Shown: positions 17,578-25,533 of the stretch, in pieces | Layout: each line of letters opens with the position of its first letter | How positions within the stretch are numbered: position 1 is the first letter of the stretch | Source of the DNA: Thermoleophilia bacterium | GTDB lineage: Bacteria > Actinomycetota > Thermoleophilia > Gaiellales > Gaiellaceae | Assembly (NCBI GenBank): GCA_025928515.1 | Contig: JAICJI010000009.1 | Location: forward strand, 1-59,113 | Direction: 5' to 3' | Length of the DNA: 59,113 nt | Position numbers and translations under genes: made by a program | The notes under the pieces: model-generated | Seen by the model: the letters and a program-made list of their open reading frames with translations, nothing else | Database searches by the model: none | Told to the model about the DNA's origin: nothing

Positions 17578-17585
17578 AGTATAGG
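17578..17585. promoter_or_regulatory. Overlapping divergent -10 boxes
   Basis: Within a 19-base gap, TATACT on the minus strand (6 bases before the mutase subunit GTG) overlaps TATAGG on the plus strand (5 bases before the methyltransferase GTG). Both transcripts would start at or beside their start codons. Confidence 0.45.
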
Positions 17586-17590
17586 AAGCC

Positions 17591-18592
17591 GTGATTGCCG
17601 GTCCCAACGGCCGAGCGCGGCTGACTCGCCTCGCAACGGGACACATCCTGACCGCCGCCCTGTCTGCCGTCGCCGAGCTCGGGGTCGTCGATGTGATGCC
17701 GGTTGGCGAGCCGAGGCAGGTCGACGACCTGGCGATGCGCGTCGACGCCGACGCCGATGCGCTCCATCGGGTCATGCGCGCTCTTGCCGCCGAAGGGCTC
17801 TTCGTGGAGGTCGAGCCGCGCGCCTTTGCGACGACCGAGCTCGGCGAGCTTCTGCGCGATGGGCCGCAGTCCCTTCGCTACGTCGCGTTGCTGCACGGCC
17901 GCCAGACGATGCCGCTCTTCTGCGACATCGTCGGCACGGTTCGGACCGGTGTTCCGGTCCCCGTCCGCCGCGAGGGACGCACGCGCTGGGATCAGCTCGC
18001 GGACGATCCGGAGCAGGCCGCGCTCTTCAACCGGGCGATGCGCGGACGCGCCGCCAGGCTTCGCGAAGCCCTTCGCGCCGTCGACTGGAGCGACGTCCAC
18101 ACGGTTGTCGACGTCGGCGGCGGGATCGGCGGCGTCGTCTTGCCGCATCTCGCCGACGAGCGGCACCTTCACGGCGTCCTCTTCGACCTCCCCCATGTCG
18201 AAGCCGACGCAAAGGCGGCGATCGCGGAGGCGGCGCTCGCCGATCGCTGCGACTTCGCCGGCGGCGACTTTTTCCATGCAGTTCCGAGCGGTGCGGACGC
18301 CTATCTCCTCTCGAACGTGCTCCACGACTGGGGTGACGAGGACGCACGCCGGATCCTCGGCGCCACCCGCGCAGCCATGCAACCGGACGCCCGCCTCGTC
18401 GTCCTCGAAGATCTCGTGCCGCCGGGCGACGACCCCCATCCCGTCAAGATCCTCGACTTACAGATGCTCGTCGCGCTCGGCGGACGCGAGCGGTCGGAGG
18501 CGGAGTTCGCAGCGCTCTTCGCTGCTTCCGGGTTCGAGCTTGCGGACGTGGCCGGAACCGGCCCGTACGCGCTCGTCGGCCGGCCCGTCTAG
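17591..18592 (+). CDS. SAM-dependent O-methyltransferase (family 2)
   Basis: The 333-residue protein has an N-terminal winged-helix dimerisation domain (about residues 10-90) and a Rossmann methyltransferase domain with DVGGGIG at 174-180 and the [12 protein letters not shown] segment that holds the catalytic His in this family. Such enzymes methylate hydroxyl groups on phenolic or polyketide-like small molecules; no biosynthetic cluster is nearby, so the substrate is unknown. It starts at GTG 19 bases from the divergent mutase subunit and ends in a CTAG shared with the convergent mutase gene. Confidence 0.88.
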   Translation: MIAGPNGRARLTRLATGHILTAALSAVAELGVVDVMPVGEPRQVDDLAMRVDADADALHRVMRALAAEGLFVEVEPRAFATTELGELLRDGPQSLRYVALLHGRQTMPLFCDIVGTVRTGVPVPVRREGRTRWDQLADDPEQAALFNRAMRGRAARLREALRAVDWSDVHTVVDVGGGIGGVVLPHLADERHLHGVLFDLPHVEADAKAAIAEAALADRCDFAGGDFFHAVPSGADAYLLSNVLHDWGDEDARRILGATRAAMQPDARLVVLEDLVPPGDDPHPVKILDLQMLVALGGRERSEAEFAALFAASGFELADVAGTGPYALVGRPV

Positions 18593-20253
18593 AAGACGGG
18601 CGTCTCGCGCCAGGTGCCCCAGACCTCCCGGAGCGCGTCGCACATCTCACCCATAGTCACGTACGCGCGCGCGGCGTCCATGATCGGCTCCATCAGGTTG
18701 CGGCCCTCGTGCTTCGCGTCTTCCGCGAGCCGCACGAGCGCAGCCTCTGCCGCCGCCGAGTCGCGCCGCGCCCGCACCGCCTGCACGCGCTCGATCTGCT
18801 TCTGCTCGAGTGCCGGGTCGATGCGGAGGATCTCGAGCGGCTGCTCGTCCTCCATCTCGTAGCGGTTGACGCCGACGACCACGCGCTCGCCGCGCTCGAC
18901 CTCGGACTGGTAGCGAAAGCTCGCCTCGGCGATCTCGCGCTGTTGAAAGTTCTGCTCGATCGCCGGGATCACACCGCCGAGCTCCTCGATCCGGTCGAAG
19001 TACTCGTACGCCTGCCGCTCGAGCTCGTTCGTGAGCTGCTCGAGGTAGTAGGAGCCGCCGAGCGGATCGATCGAGTTCACGACGCCCGTCTCGTGCGCGA
19101 TCACCTGTTGCGTGCGCAGCGCGAGCCGCACCGCATGCTCGGTCGGCAGCGCGAGCGCCTCGTCGAAGGAGTTCGTGTGCAGCGACTGCGTCCCGCCGAG
19201 CACCGCGGCGAGCGCCTCGATCGCCGTGCGGATGAGGTTGACCTCGGGCTGCTGCGCGGTCAAAGAGACACCGGCCGTCTGCGTGTGGAACCGCATCAGC
19301 CACGAGCGCGGGTCGCGCGCGCCGTACTTCTCCCGCATCTGCCGCGCCCAGATCCGCCGCGCCGCGCGGTACTTCGCGATCTCCTCGAAGAAGTCGAGGT
19401 GCGCGTTGAAGAAGAATGAGAGCCGCGGCGCGAACGCGTCGACGTCGAGGCCGCGCTCGAGGCAGGCTTCGACGAGCGCGAAGCCGTTGGAGAGCGTGAA
19501 CGCGAGCTCCTGGGCCGCGTTCGAGCCGGCCTCTCGGATGTGGTAGCCGGAGATCGAGACCGGATGCATGAGCGGCAGCCGCTCGGAGCACCACTCCACC
19601 ATGTCGACGACGAGTCGCATCGACGGCTCGGGCGGGAAGATCCACTCCTTCTGCGCGATGTACTCCTTGAGAATGTCCGTCTGGACGGTGCCGCGCAGCT
19701 GCTCGAACGCGACGCCCTGCTCCTCGCCGACGCAGGCGTAGAACGCGAGCAGCATCGCCGCCGGGCCGTTGATCGTCATCGAGGTCGAGACCTCGCCGAG
19801 CGGGATCCCGTCGAAGAGCGTCTCCATGTCCGCGAGCGAGTCGATCGCGACTCCCTCGCGCCCGACCTCGCCCAGCGAGCGCGCGTGGTCCGAGTCGTAG
19901 CCCATCAGCGTCGGCATGTCGAAGGCCGTCGAAAGGCCGGTCTGACCGTGTTCCAGGAGGTAGCGGAAGCGCGCGTTCGTCTCCTCGGCCGTCCCGAAGC
20001 CGGCGAACTGCCGCATCGTCCAGAGGCGGCCGCGGTACATCGACGGATAGACGCCGCGGGTGAACGGATATGCGCCCGGCCAGCCGAGATCGCGTTCGTA
20101 GTCGAGCTCGACGTTCTCGGGCGAGTAGAGGGGCTCGTTCTCGACACCCGAGATCGTCGAGAAGAGCTCGCCGTCGCGCTCCGGCGTCGACTCATACCTG
20201 CGCCGCCACTCCTCAGCGCCGCCTGTCCACTTCCCCCTGTCCGTCGCCGCCAT
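18589..20253 (-). CDS. Methylmalonyl-CoA mutase, large (catalytic) subunit
   Basis: The enzyme isomerises methylmalonyl-CoA and succinyl-CoA. The 554-residue chain contains the substrate-binding TIM barrel ([53 protein letters not shown]) and no B12 domain, which is supplied by the separate gene at 17176-17571. This alpha/C-terminal split form is known in archaea and many actinobacteria. The related ethylmalonyl- and isobutyryl-CoA mutases are alternatives, and the second is also split. A cobalamin adenosyltransferase gene nearby supports a functional AdoCbl system. Confidence 0.92.
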   Translation of the reverse strand: MAATDRGKWTGGAEEWRRRYESTPERDGELFSTISGVENEPLYSPENVELDYERDLGWPGAYPFTRGVYPSMYRGRLWTMRQFAGFGTAEETNARFRYLLEHGQTGLSTAFDMPTLMGYDSDHARSLGEVGREGVAIDSLADMETLFDGIPLGEVSTSMTINGPAAMLLAFYACVGEEQGVAFEQLRGTVQTDILKEYIAQKEWIFPPEPSMRLVVDMVEWCSERLPLMHPVSISGYHIREAGSNAAQELAFTLSNGFALVEACLERGLDVDAFAPRLSFFFNAHLDFFEEIAKYRAARRIWARQMREKYGARDPRSWLMRFHTQTAGVSLTAQQPEVNLIRTAIEALAAVLGGTQSLHTNSFDEALALPTEHAVRLALRTQQVIAHETGVVNSIDPLGGSYYLEQLTNELERQAYEYFDRIEELGGVIPAIEQNFQQREIAEASFRYQSEVERGERVVVGVNRYEMEDEQPLEILRIDPALEQKQIERVQAVRARRDSAAAEAALVRLAEDAKHEGRNLMEPIMDAARAYVTMGEMCDALREVWGTWRETPVF

Positions 20254-20262
20254 CTCGCGGGA

Positions 20263-20268
20263 AGTGTA
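20263..20268 (-). promoter_or_regulatory. Candidate -10 box for the mutase large subunit
   Basis: TACACT lies 9 bases before the ATG, just inside the strong hairpin at 20271-20309. Confidence 0.35.
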
Positions 20269-20270
20269 GG

Positions 20271-20309
20271 CGGGTCAGGTTTCGCACTCGCACGGCGAAA
20301 CCTGACCCG
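20271..20309. repeat. Strong 15-bp inverted repeat, REP-like or terminator
   Basis: Perfect 15-base arms (CGGGTCAGGTTTCGC and its complement) flank a 9-base loop. A second small palindrome TGACCC-G-GGGTCA overlaps its right end (20303-20315). It lies between the stop of the NAT-repeat protein gene and the start of the mutase gene on the same strand. No T-run follows on either strand. It could terminate the upstream gene or be a genome-wide extragenic palindrome. Confidence 0.7.
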
Positions 20310-20317
20310 GGGTCAAA

Positions 20318-21010
20318 TCACGGTGCTGTCACCGTCCAGGAACCGTACGAGAAGGCGTTCGAGCTGGTCGCGTCAAAGAACAGCATGAAGCCATACGGGT
20401 CGGCTCCTCCGAAGCCTGCGTGCGTGTTCACCGCATGTCCGTTGTTGGGACTCACGCTCGCCGCACTCGAGGCGTAAACGCAAAGCCAGCCCGCGGCAGC
20501 CTGTCCACTGCCTGGGCAGTTCGCGGTCGTCGTCCCGTTTAGCCAGGCGACATGCGAGCTGTCCAATGCGGCGGCGAGCGGCCGTGGAAAGGCGAACCCC
20601 TGCGCGAGGAACCCGCCGCTATTCGTGCCGGTCGCGACGGCGTACGTTCCCGACTCCGACTGTCCCGACTGTAGGACCGCCGGTGCGTAGAACGACGCGG
20701 AATGACCGCCGAGATTGGTCGCGTTCGTCGCATTCGTCGCATTCGTCGCGTTGGTCGCGTTCGTCGCGTTCGTTGCGCTATCGGCGCTCGTCGCGTGCGT
20801 CGCGTTCGCGGCCGTCGTTGCACTGTTCGCGGTCTTGGCGTGCTTGACGCTGAGCGTCGGCGCGAGCTTCTTGACCAGCTTCGTGTCGGCCTTCTTGTCC
20901 TTGTGCGTCGCGGTGCTGGCTGCAACGGCTGTCCCACCGAGCACGAGGGACAGCGCGATCATCGAGATCACGAGTGCCGGGCTCGGCAGGCGGAACCTGC
21001 GCTTCAACAT
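20318..21010 (-). CDS. Secreted protein with Asn-Ala-Thr tripeptide repeats
   Basis: This 230-residue protein has a signal peptide or anchor (about residues 9-31, PSPALVISMIALSLVLGGTAVAAS), a lysine-rich linker, then an Ala-Asn-Thr-Ser region ending in six or seven consecutive Asn-Ala-Thr units, and a C-terminal domain of about 125 residues with two cysteines (NCPG, WLCVYA). I recall similar N-termini on many secreted proteins of Thermoleophilia. The repeat could form a helical or trimeric stalk presenting the C-terminal domain. A GGAGG site 6 bases before the ATG makes this one of the few clearly Shine-Dalgarno-led genes here. Function unknown. Confidence 0.8.
   Translation of the reverse strand: MLKRRFRLPSPALVISMIALSLVLGGTAVAASTATHKDKKADTKLVKKLAPTLSVKHAKTANSATTAANATHATSADSATNATNATNATNATNATNATNLGGHSASFYAPAVLQSGQSESGTYAVATGTNSGGFLAQGFAFPRPLAAALDSSHVAWLNGTTTANCPGSGQAAAGWLCVYASSAASVSPNNGHAVNTHAGFGGADPYGFMLFFDATSSNAFSYGSWTVTAP
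20715..20777. repeat. Seven tandem 9-bp units within the secreted-protein gene
   Basis: Seven near-identical 9-base units (consensus TTCGTCGCG on the plus strand) encode the Asn-Ala-Thr repeat. Units differ at one or two positions. The array could expand or contract by slippage without changing frame. Confidence 0.85.
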
Positions 21011-21185
21011 GCGAAACCTCCGTTTTGACGTTTTCGATGCAGGCGGCAGCCTGTCAGGCGCAGAAGACGGCGCCGCAGATGGTGAACCGCCGGCGACCGA
21101 GCGCGGCCGGCGGCGGTGGCCATGTCACCCTCTGATCCCTGAGGGATGCCCTCGCAGGGAGCATTGTCTTCTTACCGTCCGCGTG

Positions 21186-21737
21186 TCAAGGCCGCGAGCG
21201 CTCTCCGCCCGGACGCCACAGGAGCTCGTCGACACCGGCCTCGGCGTTCGCGGCTCGGGCGAGGACGAACAGCAGGTCGGAGAGCCGGTTCAGGTAGACC
21301 GCCGCGAGCGGATTCGCGCCGGCGAGAGCCAGAACGGTTCGCTCGGCGCGGCGACAGACCGCGCGGGCCAGAAAGAGCCGCGCGGCGCGCTCGTTGCCCC
21401 CCGGTAGGACGAAGCTCTTGAGCTGGGGCAGCGCAGCGTTCGCCTCGTCGATCTCCTGTTCCAGCCGAGTTGTCGCCTCGGCGGTGATCCGCAGCCGCTC
21501 GCCGGCCGGATCGAATGGAACGGCGAGGTCGGCGCCGAGGTCGAAGAGCTCGTTCTGGATCCGCTCGAGGCCTCCCGCCCAGCCGACGAGCGAGTTGAGC
21601 TCGTCGACGTCGCCGATCGCGGCGACTCGCGGGTCGAGCTTCGAGACGCGCGATCCGTCGCCGAGGCTCGTCTCTCCGTTGTCGCCGCCGCCCGTGTAGA
21701 TGCGCGTGAGGCGTACCGGCTCGTCGCGTTTCCGCAT
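21186..21737 (-). CDS. Cob(I)alamin adenosyltransferase, PduO type
   Basis: PduO-type enzymes transfer the adenosyl group of ATP to cob(I)alamin to make coenzyme B12. The 183-residue protein has the ATP-binding N-terminus TRIYTGGGDNGETSLGDGSRV, the FVLPGG segment, RAVCRRAER and YLNRLSDLLFVLAR, all signatures of the family. The product is the cofactor of the methylmalonyl-CoA mutase encoded nearby. The ATG has TAGGCT exactly 6 bases upstream, part of a palindrome shared with the divergent acetyltransferase gene. Confidence 0.96.
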   Translation of the reverse strand: MRKRDEPVRLTRIYTGGGDNGETSLGDGSRVSKLDPRVAAIGDVDELNSLVGWAGGLERIQNELFDLGADLAVPFDPAGERLRITAEATTRLEQEIDEANAALPQLKSFVLPGGNERAARLFLARAVCRRAERTVLALAGANPLAAVYLNRLSDLLFVLARAANAEAGVDELLWRPGGERSRP

Positions 21738-21740
21738 GCC

Positions 21741-21753
21741 CGTAGCCTACGGC
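21741..21753. promoter_or_regulatory. Palindromic bidirectional -10 element
   Basis: CCGTAG-C-CTACGG is a perfect palindrome in the 17-base gap between divergent genes. It gives TAGCCT six bases before the plus-strand ATG and TAGGCT six bases before the minus-strand ATG. Confidence 0.6.
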
Positions 21754-21754
21754 G

Positions 21755-22189
21755 ATGATCCGGCGCGCGACCGCAGACGACGTCGAGGCGATCGCCTGCC
21801 TGTACGAGCGGTCGTTTGCGACGCTCGACTATCTGCCGGTGCTGCACACGCTCGACGAGCACCGGTACTGGTTCGGGAAGCAGTTGACGGAGCACGAAGG
21901 CTGGGTGTGGGACGAGGACGGCGTCCGCGGCTTCAGCGTGCTGACCGAGGACGAGCTGCTGTACCTCTATCTCGACGTCGGCTGGACGGGCCGCGGCATC
22001 GGAACCGCCCTGCTCGACCACGCAAAGCTGCGGCGGCCGGGCGGCTTCACGCTCTGGACGTTTCAGCAGAACGAGGGCGCCCGCCGCTTCTACGAGCGCC
22101 ATGGCCTGACGGCGATCGAGTTCGGCGACGGGTCGGGGAACGAGGAGCGCACGCCCGACGTCCGGTACCGATGGACGTCCAGCAGATAG
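21755..22189 (+). CDS. GNAT-family N-acetyltransferase
   Basis: The 144-residue protein has the GNAT fold: an N-terminal IRRATADDVEAI strand-helix, the central LYLYLDVGWTGRGIGTALLDHA with the acetyl-CoA pyrophosphate-binding motif (GWTGRGIG in place of Q/RxxGxG/A), and the C-terminal NEGARRFYERHGL. The acceptor is unknown. The gene overlaps the next one by 19 bases. Confidence 0.93.
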   Translation: MIRRATADDVEAIACLYERSFATLDYLPVLHTLDEHRYWFGKQLTEHEGWVWDEDGVRGFSVLTEDELLYLYLDVGWTGRGIGTALLDHAKLRRPGGFTLWTFQQNEGARRFYERHGLTAIEFGDGSGNEERTPDVRYRWTSSR

Positions 22190-22749
22190 CGGAAGGGCTG
22201 TGGCGCTGGACGGCGCGTCATCCCAACGCGGCGAACTGGCCCGACTGGGGGCCGCCGGTGCCGCCGGACGTGGGCTGCGCCTACTACGAGGCACCCGACG
22301 CCGTCGTCCTCTTCGACCCGCTTCTGCCCGCCGGTGAGGAGGAGGAGTTCCTCGCCTATCTCGACCGCGACATCGACCGGCTCGGCCTGCCCGTCTCGAT
22401 CCTCCTGACGGCGGCATGGCACGGGCGCAGTGCTTTGTCTCTGCGCGAGCGCTATGGAGCAGACGACCGGATTCCCGACACCGTCGAGGCCCTCCCGATC
22501 GAGGGCGCGGCGGAGGAGCAGGTCGCCTACTTCGTCCGTCCTCACTGCGCCCTCGTGGTCGCGGAGATCTTCGTCGGCGACGGAAAGGGCGGGCTCGCGC
22601 TCGTCCCCTCGCCCGCGCTCACCGACCGTGACGCGCTCGATCGGTCGCTGCAGGCGATCGCAGCACTTCCGGTCGCGCGTGTGCTCGTCTCCCACGGCGA
22701 GCCCGTGCTGAGCAACGGCGGGCGCGCGATCGAGCTAGCTCTGGGTTAG
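22171..22749 (+). CDS. Metallo-beta-lactamase-fold-like protein with degenerate metal site
   Basis: This 192-residue protein reads like a small metallo-beta-lactamase-fold protein: an N-terminal strand pair ending in CAYYEAPDAVVLFDPLLP, a central ILLTAAWHGRSALSLRERYGA where HxHxDH would lie, and a C-terminal RVLVSHGEPVL resembling the GHG loop. The HxHxDH metal motif is reduced to a single His, so hydrolase activity is doubtful. It starts inside the acetyltransferase gene and its end overlaps the convergent acyl-CoA dehydrogenase gene by 15 bases. Confidence 0.7.
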   Translation: MDVQQIAEGLWRWTARHPNAANWPDWGPPVPPDVGCAYYEAPDAVVLFDPLLPAGEEEEFLAYLDRDIDRLGLPVSILLTAAWHGRSALSLRERYGADDRIPDTVEALPIEGAAEEQVAYFVRPHCALVVAEIFVGDGKGGLALVPSPALTDRDALDRSLQAIAALPVARVLVSHGEPVLSNGGRAIELALG

Positions 22750-23895
22750 CGCGGGTTCCTGCAGCCCGAGGATCGAGCGGGCGATCACGAGACGCTGGAT
22801 CTCGCTCGTGCCCTCGTAAATCTCGGTGATCTTCGCGTCGCGGTAGTAGCGCTCGACGGGGAACTCCTTCGTGTAGCCGTAGCCGCCGAGGATCTGGATC
22901 GCCTCGCCCGTCTGGCGGCGCGCCATCTCGGAGGCGAACAGCTTCGCCTTCGCGCCCGCCTCGGTGTGCGGTTGGTCGTTCTGCTTCAGCCACGCCGCGC
23001 GGTGGACGAGGAGCCGGGCGGCGTCGATCTCGGTCGCCATGTCCGCGAGCTTGTGCTGGATCGCCTGGAACGAGACGATCGGCCGGCCGAACGCGTGCCG
23101 CTCCTTCGCGTACTCGCGTGCGACGTCGTATGCCGCCTGCGCGATGCCGACCGCCTGCGCGGCGATCCCGATCCGGCCGCCGTCGAGGGTCGCCATCGCG
23201 ACGTGGAATCCCTTGCCCTCCTCGTGCAGCAGCCGGTCGGCGTCGACGACCGCGTCCACGGAGATCGAGTTGGTGGTCGACGAGTTGAGGCCGAGCTTCT
23301 CCTCCCGGCCGGTGACGCTGACGTCTCGGGCGTCGAGCACGAAGGCCGAGATGCCGCGCGCGCCTGGCGTGTCCTGGTCGGTCCGCGCGAAGAGGAGGAA
23401 CGTTCCCGCGTACTCGGCTGTCGAGATGAACTGCTTCGCGCCGGAGATGCGCCAGCCGTCGCCCTCGCGAGTGGCAGAGGTTCGGAGCGCGCCCGCGTCG
23501 GAGCCGGCCTCGGCCTCGGTCAGCGCGAAGGCGCCGATGAGCTCGCCGTGCGCGAGCGGCGGCACGAACCGCGTGCGCTGCTCGTCCGTCCCGAAGCGGA
23601 GCAGCGGCAGCGTCACCGCGCTCGTATGGACGGCGACCGTCACGCCGACGCCCGCGTCGCCGCGCGAGAGCTCCTCGAGCACGAGCATGTACGAGAGGAA
23701 GTCCGCCCCGGCCCCGCCGTACTCCTCGGGCACGCAGACGCCCATCAGCCCGAGCTGTGCGAGCCGGCCGAACACCTCGCGCGGGAAGTAGTGCTCGCGA
23801 TCCCACTCGGCAGCGTGCGGCTCGACCTCGGCGCGGACGAAGTCGCGCGTGAGCGCCTGGATCTCCTTCTGCTCGGGCGAGAGCTCGAAATCCAT
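22735..23895 (-). CDS. Acyl-CoA dehydrogenase
   Basis: The enzyme oxidises acyl-CoA to 2-enoyl-CoA and passes electrons to ETF. From the ATG that overlaps the upstream stop (TGATG) it is 386 residues with N-terminal helical, beta-barrel and C-terminal helical domains. Signatures are FALTEAEAGSDAGALRTSA, the QILGGYGYTKEFPVERYYRD block and the catalytic Glu361 in IYEGTSEIQ. The glutamate position matches short-chain and butyryl-CoA dehydrogenases. It is coupled to the 3-hydroxyacyl-CoA dehydrogenase gene. Confidence 0.96.
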   Translation of the reverse strand: MDFELSPEQKEIQALTRDFVRAEVEPHAAEWDREHYFPREVFGRLAQLGLMGVCVPEEYGGAGADFLSYMLVLEELSRGDAGVGVTVAVHTSAVTLPLLRFGTDEQRTRFVPPLAHGELIGAFALTEAEAGSDAGALRTSATREGDGWRISGAKQFISTAEYAGTFLLFARTDQDTPGARGISAFVLDARDVSVTGREEKLGLNSSTTNSISVDAVVDADRLLHEEGKGFHVAMATLDGGRIGIAAQAVGIAQAAYDVAREYAKERHAFGRPIVSFQAIQHKLADMATEIDAARLLVHRAAWLKQNDQPHTEAGAKAKLFASEMARRQTGEAIQILGGYGYTKEFPVERYYRDAKITEIYEGTSEIQRLVIARSILGLQEPALTQS

Positions 23896-24728
23896 CAGTC
23901 GTAAGCGTAGAAACCGCGGCCCGACTTGCGACCGAGACGCCCTGCCTCGACATGCTCGCGGAGGAGCGGGCACGGTGCGTACTTCTCGTCGCCGAGCCCG
24001 TCGTGCAGCACCTCCATGATCGCGATGCACGTGTCGAGGCCGATCAGGTCGGCGAGCGCAAGCGGCCCCATCGGGTGGGCGAAGCCGAGCTTTGCGATCG
24101 TGTCGATCGCCTCCGGCTCGGCGACGCCGTCCTGCAGCGCCCAGACCGCCTCGTTGATGTACGGCATCAGGATCCGGTTCGAGACGAAGCCGGGGAAGTC
24201 GTTCGCCACGGCCGGCGTCTTGCCGAGCTCCTCGGCGAGCGCGACGATCGCCGCCGCGGTGTCCTCGGAAGTCTCACGGCCGCGCACGATCTCGACCAGC
24301 TTGAGCACGGGCACCGGGTTGAAGAAATGCATGCCGATCACGCGGTCGGGGCGCGAGGTGACGGCGGCCAGCGACGTGATCGGGAGCGAGGACGTGTTCG
24401 AGGCGAGGATCGCGCTGTCGGGCAGGAGCTCGTCGGCGCGTCGGAACACGTCCTGCTTGACGTCGGCGTCCTCGATCACGGCCTCGATCAGCAGGTCCGC
24501 GGGCACGAGGTCGTCGACCGCCGTGACCCGGGAGAGCACCTCGTCGGGGTCGGCTCCTCCCTTCTCGGCGAGCTTCTCGAGGCTGCGCCGCATGGTGGCG
24601 AGCCCCCGCTCGGTCGCTCCCGGAGCGGCGTCGTGGAGGGATACCCGCCGGCCCGAAGCGGCGACGACCTGCGCGATCCCGCCCCCCATCTGGCCCGCAC
24701 CGACGACCAAGACGTGCTCGAAGTCCAC
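23895..24728 (-). CDS. 3-hydroxyacyl-CoA (3-hydroxybutyryl-CoA) dehydrogenase
   Basis: This NAD-dependent enzyme oxidises 3-hydroxyacyl-CoA. The 277-residue length is that of the single-function Hbd/PaaH type. The NAD motif VVGAGQMGGGIAQ is at residues 8-20, the catalytic His lies in GMHFFNPVPVLKLVE and the Asn in GFVSNRILMPYINEA. It begins at GTG with TAGCCT exactly 6 bases upstream and is divergent from a hydrolase gene. With the dehydrogenase, hydratase and thiolase in this window it completes a beta-oxidation cycle. Confidence 0.95.
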   Translation of the reverse strand: MDFEHVLVVGAGQMGGGIAQVVAASGRRVSLHDAAPGATERGLATMRRSLEKLAEKGGADPDEVLSRVTAVDDLVPADLLIEAVIEDADVKQDVFRRADELLPDSAILASNTSSLPITSLAAVTSRPDRVIGMHFFNPVPVLKLVEIVRGRETSEDTAAAIVALAEELGKTPAVANDFPGFVSNRILMPYINEAVWALQDGVAEPEAIDTIAKLGFAHPMGPLALADLIGLDTCIAIMEVLHDGLGDEKYAPCPLLREHVEAGRLGRKSGRGFYAYD

Positions 24729-24734
24729 GCTGGG

Positions 24735-24744
24735 AGGCTAACGT
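24735..24744. promoter_or_regulatory. Overlapping divergent -10 boxes
   Basis: In a 22-base gap, TAGCCT (minus strand, 24740-24735) and TAACGT (plus strand, 24739-24744) share the bases TA. Each lies exactly 6 bases before its start codon. Confidence 0.55.
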
Positions 24745-24750
24745 CGCCCG

Positions 24751-25533
24751 ATGCCCGTGGTCGATGTCAACGGTGCGCGCCTCTGGTACGACGAGGCAGG
24801 AAGCGGCGAGGCCGTTCTCCTCCTGCACGGCGGGCTCGGCGACTCCGGGCTGTGGGAGCCGGTCGTTCCCTTCCTCGCCGACCGGTTTCGCACGATCCGC
24901 ACCGACCTCCGCTTCTTCGGCAGCTCGACCGGCCCGGCCGTGCCGTGGTCGTGGCAGGACGACACCGTCGGCGTCCTCGACGCGCTCGAGATCGAGCGCG
25001 CGGCGCTCGTCGGCCTCTCGATGGGCGGGAAAGTCGCCATCGACGTCGCCCTCGCCCACCCCGATCTGCTCTGGGCCGTCGTCGGCGTTGCGCCCGCGCT
25101 CGGCGGTCACGACGGCGCCGCCTACACCGAGGAGCACGGGGCGCGCTACGACGCCGCGCCGGACGACGAGAAGCTCGCGACGATGATGGAGATCGACTTC
25201 GAGGTGTGGGCGCCGCTCGGCGCCGACGAGCGAATTCGGCAGCTCTGGCATTCGACTCCCGACGCGAACCCGCTACCGGACGGCGTGGCGCCGCGCGAGC
25301 CCGCCGGGGCGCCGGCGAACGAGCGGCTCGGCGAGCTCGCGGTGCCGACGCTCGTCGTCACGGCCAAGCACGATCCGCCGGGCTTCCGCGAGATCGGCCC
25401 GCTCGTGGCGCGCAACGCCCCGCACGCGCGCCACGTCGAGCTCGACTCCGACCACTACGTGACGCTACGCGAGCCCGAGCTCCTCTCGCGGACGCTCTTG
25501 GATTTCCTCACGGCGGCGGCGCCACAGGAGTAA
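24751..25533 (+). CDS. Alpha/beta hydrolase
   Basis: The 260-residue protein has the LLLHGGLGDSGLW oxyanion loop, the nucleophile elbow GLSMGG, an Asp in TAKHDPPGF and a His in SDHYVTLREP. This looks like the 3-oxoadipate enol-lactonase/haloperoxidase-like branch, but the substrate is not predictable. No signal peptide. Its last 69 bases overlap the end of the convergent gene. Confidence 0.9.
   Translation: MPVVDVNGARLWYDEAGSGEAVLLLHGGLGDSGLWEPVVPFLADRFRTIRTDLRFFGSSTGPAVPWSWQDDTVGVLDALEIERAALVGLSMGGKVAIDVALAHPDLLWAVVGVAPALGGHDGAAYTEEHGARYDAAPDDEKLATMMEIDFEVWAPLGADERIRQLWHSTPDANPLPDGVAPREPAGAPANERLGELAVPTLVVTAKHDPPGFREIGPLVARNAPHARHVELDSDHYVTLREPELLSRTLLDFLTAAAPQE

Noticed and set aside
16427-18439. 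Apparent 670-residue protein ending in an enoyl-CoA hydratase
   Set aside because: The upstream part is antisense to the methyltransferase and out of frame with the B12 subunit; the GTG at 17179 is the sensible start.
20715-20777. Possible CRISPR-like array
   Set aside because: Units are 9 bases with no spacers and encode an in-frame tripeptide repeat.
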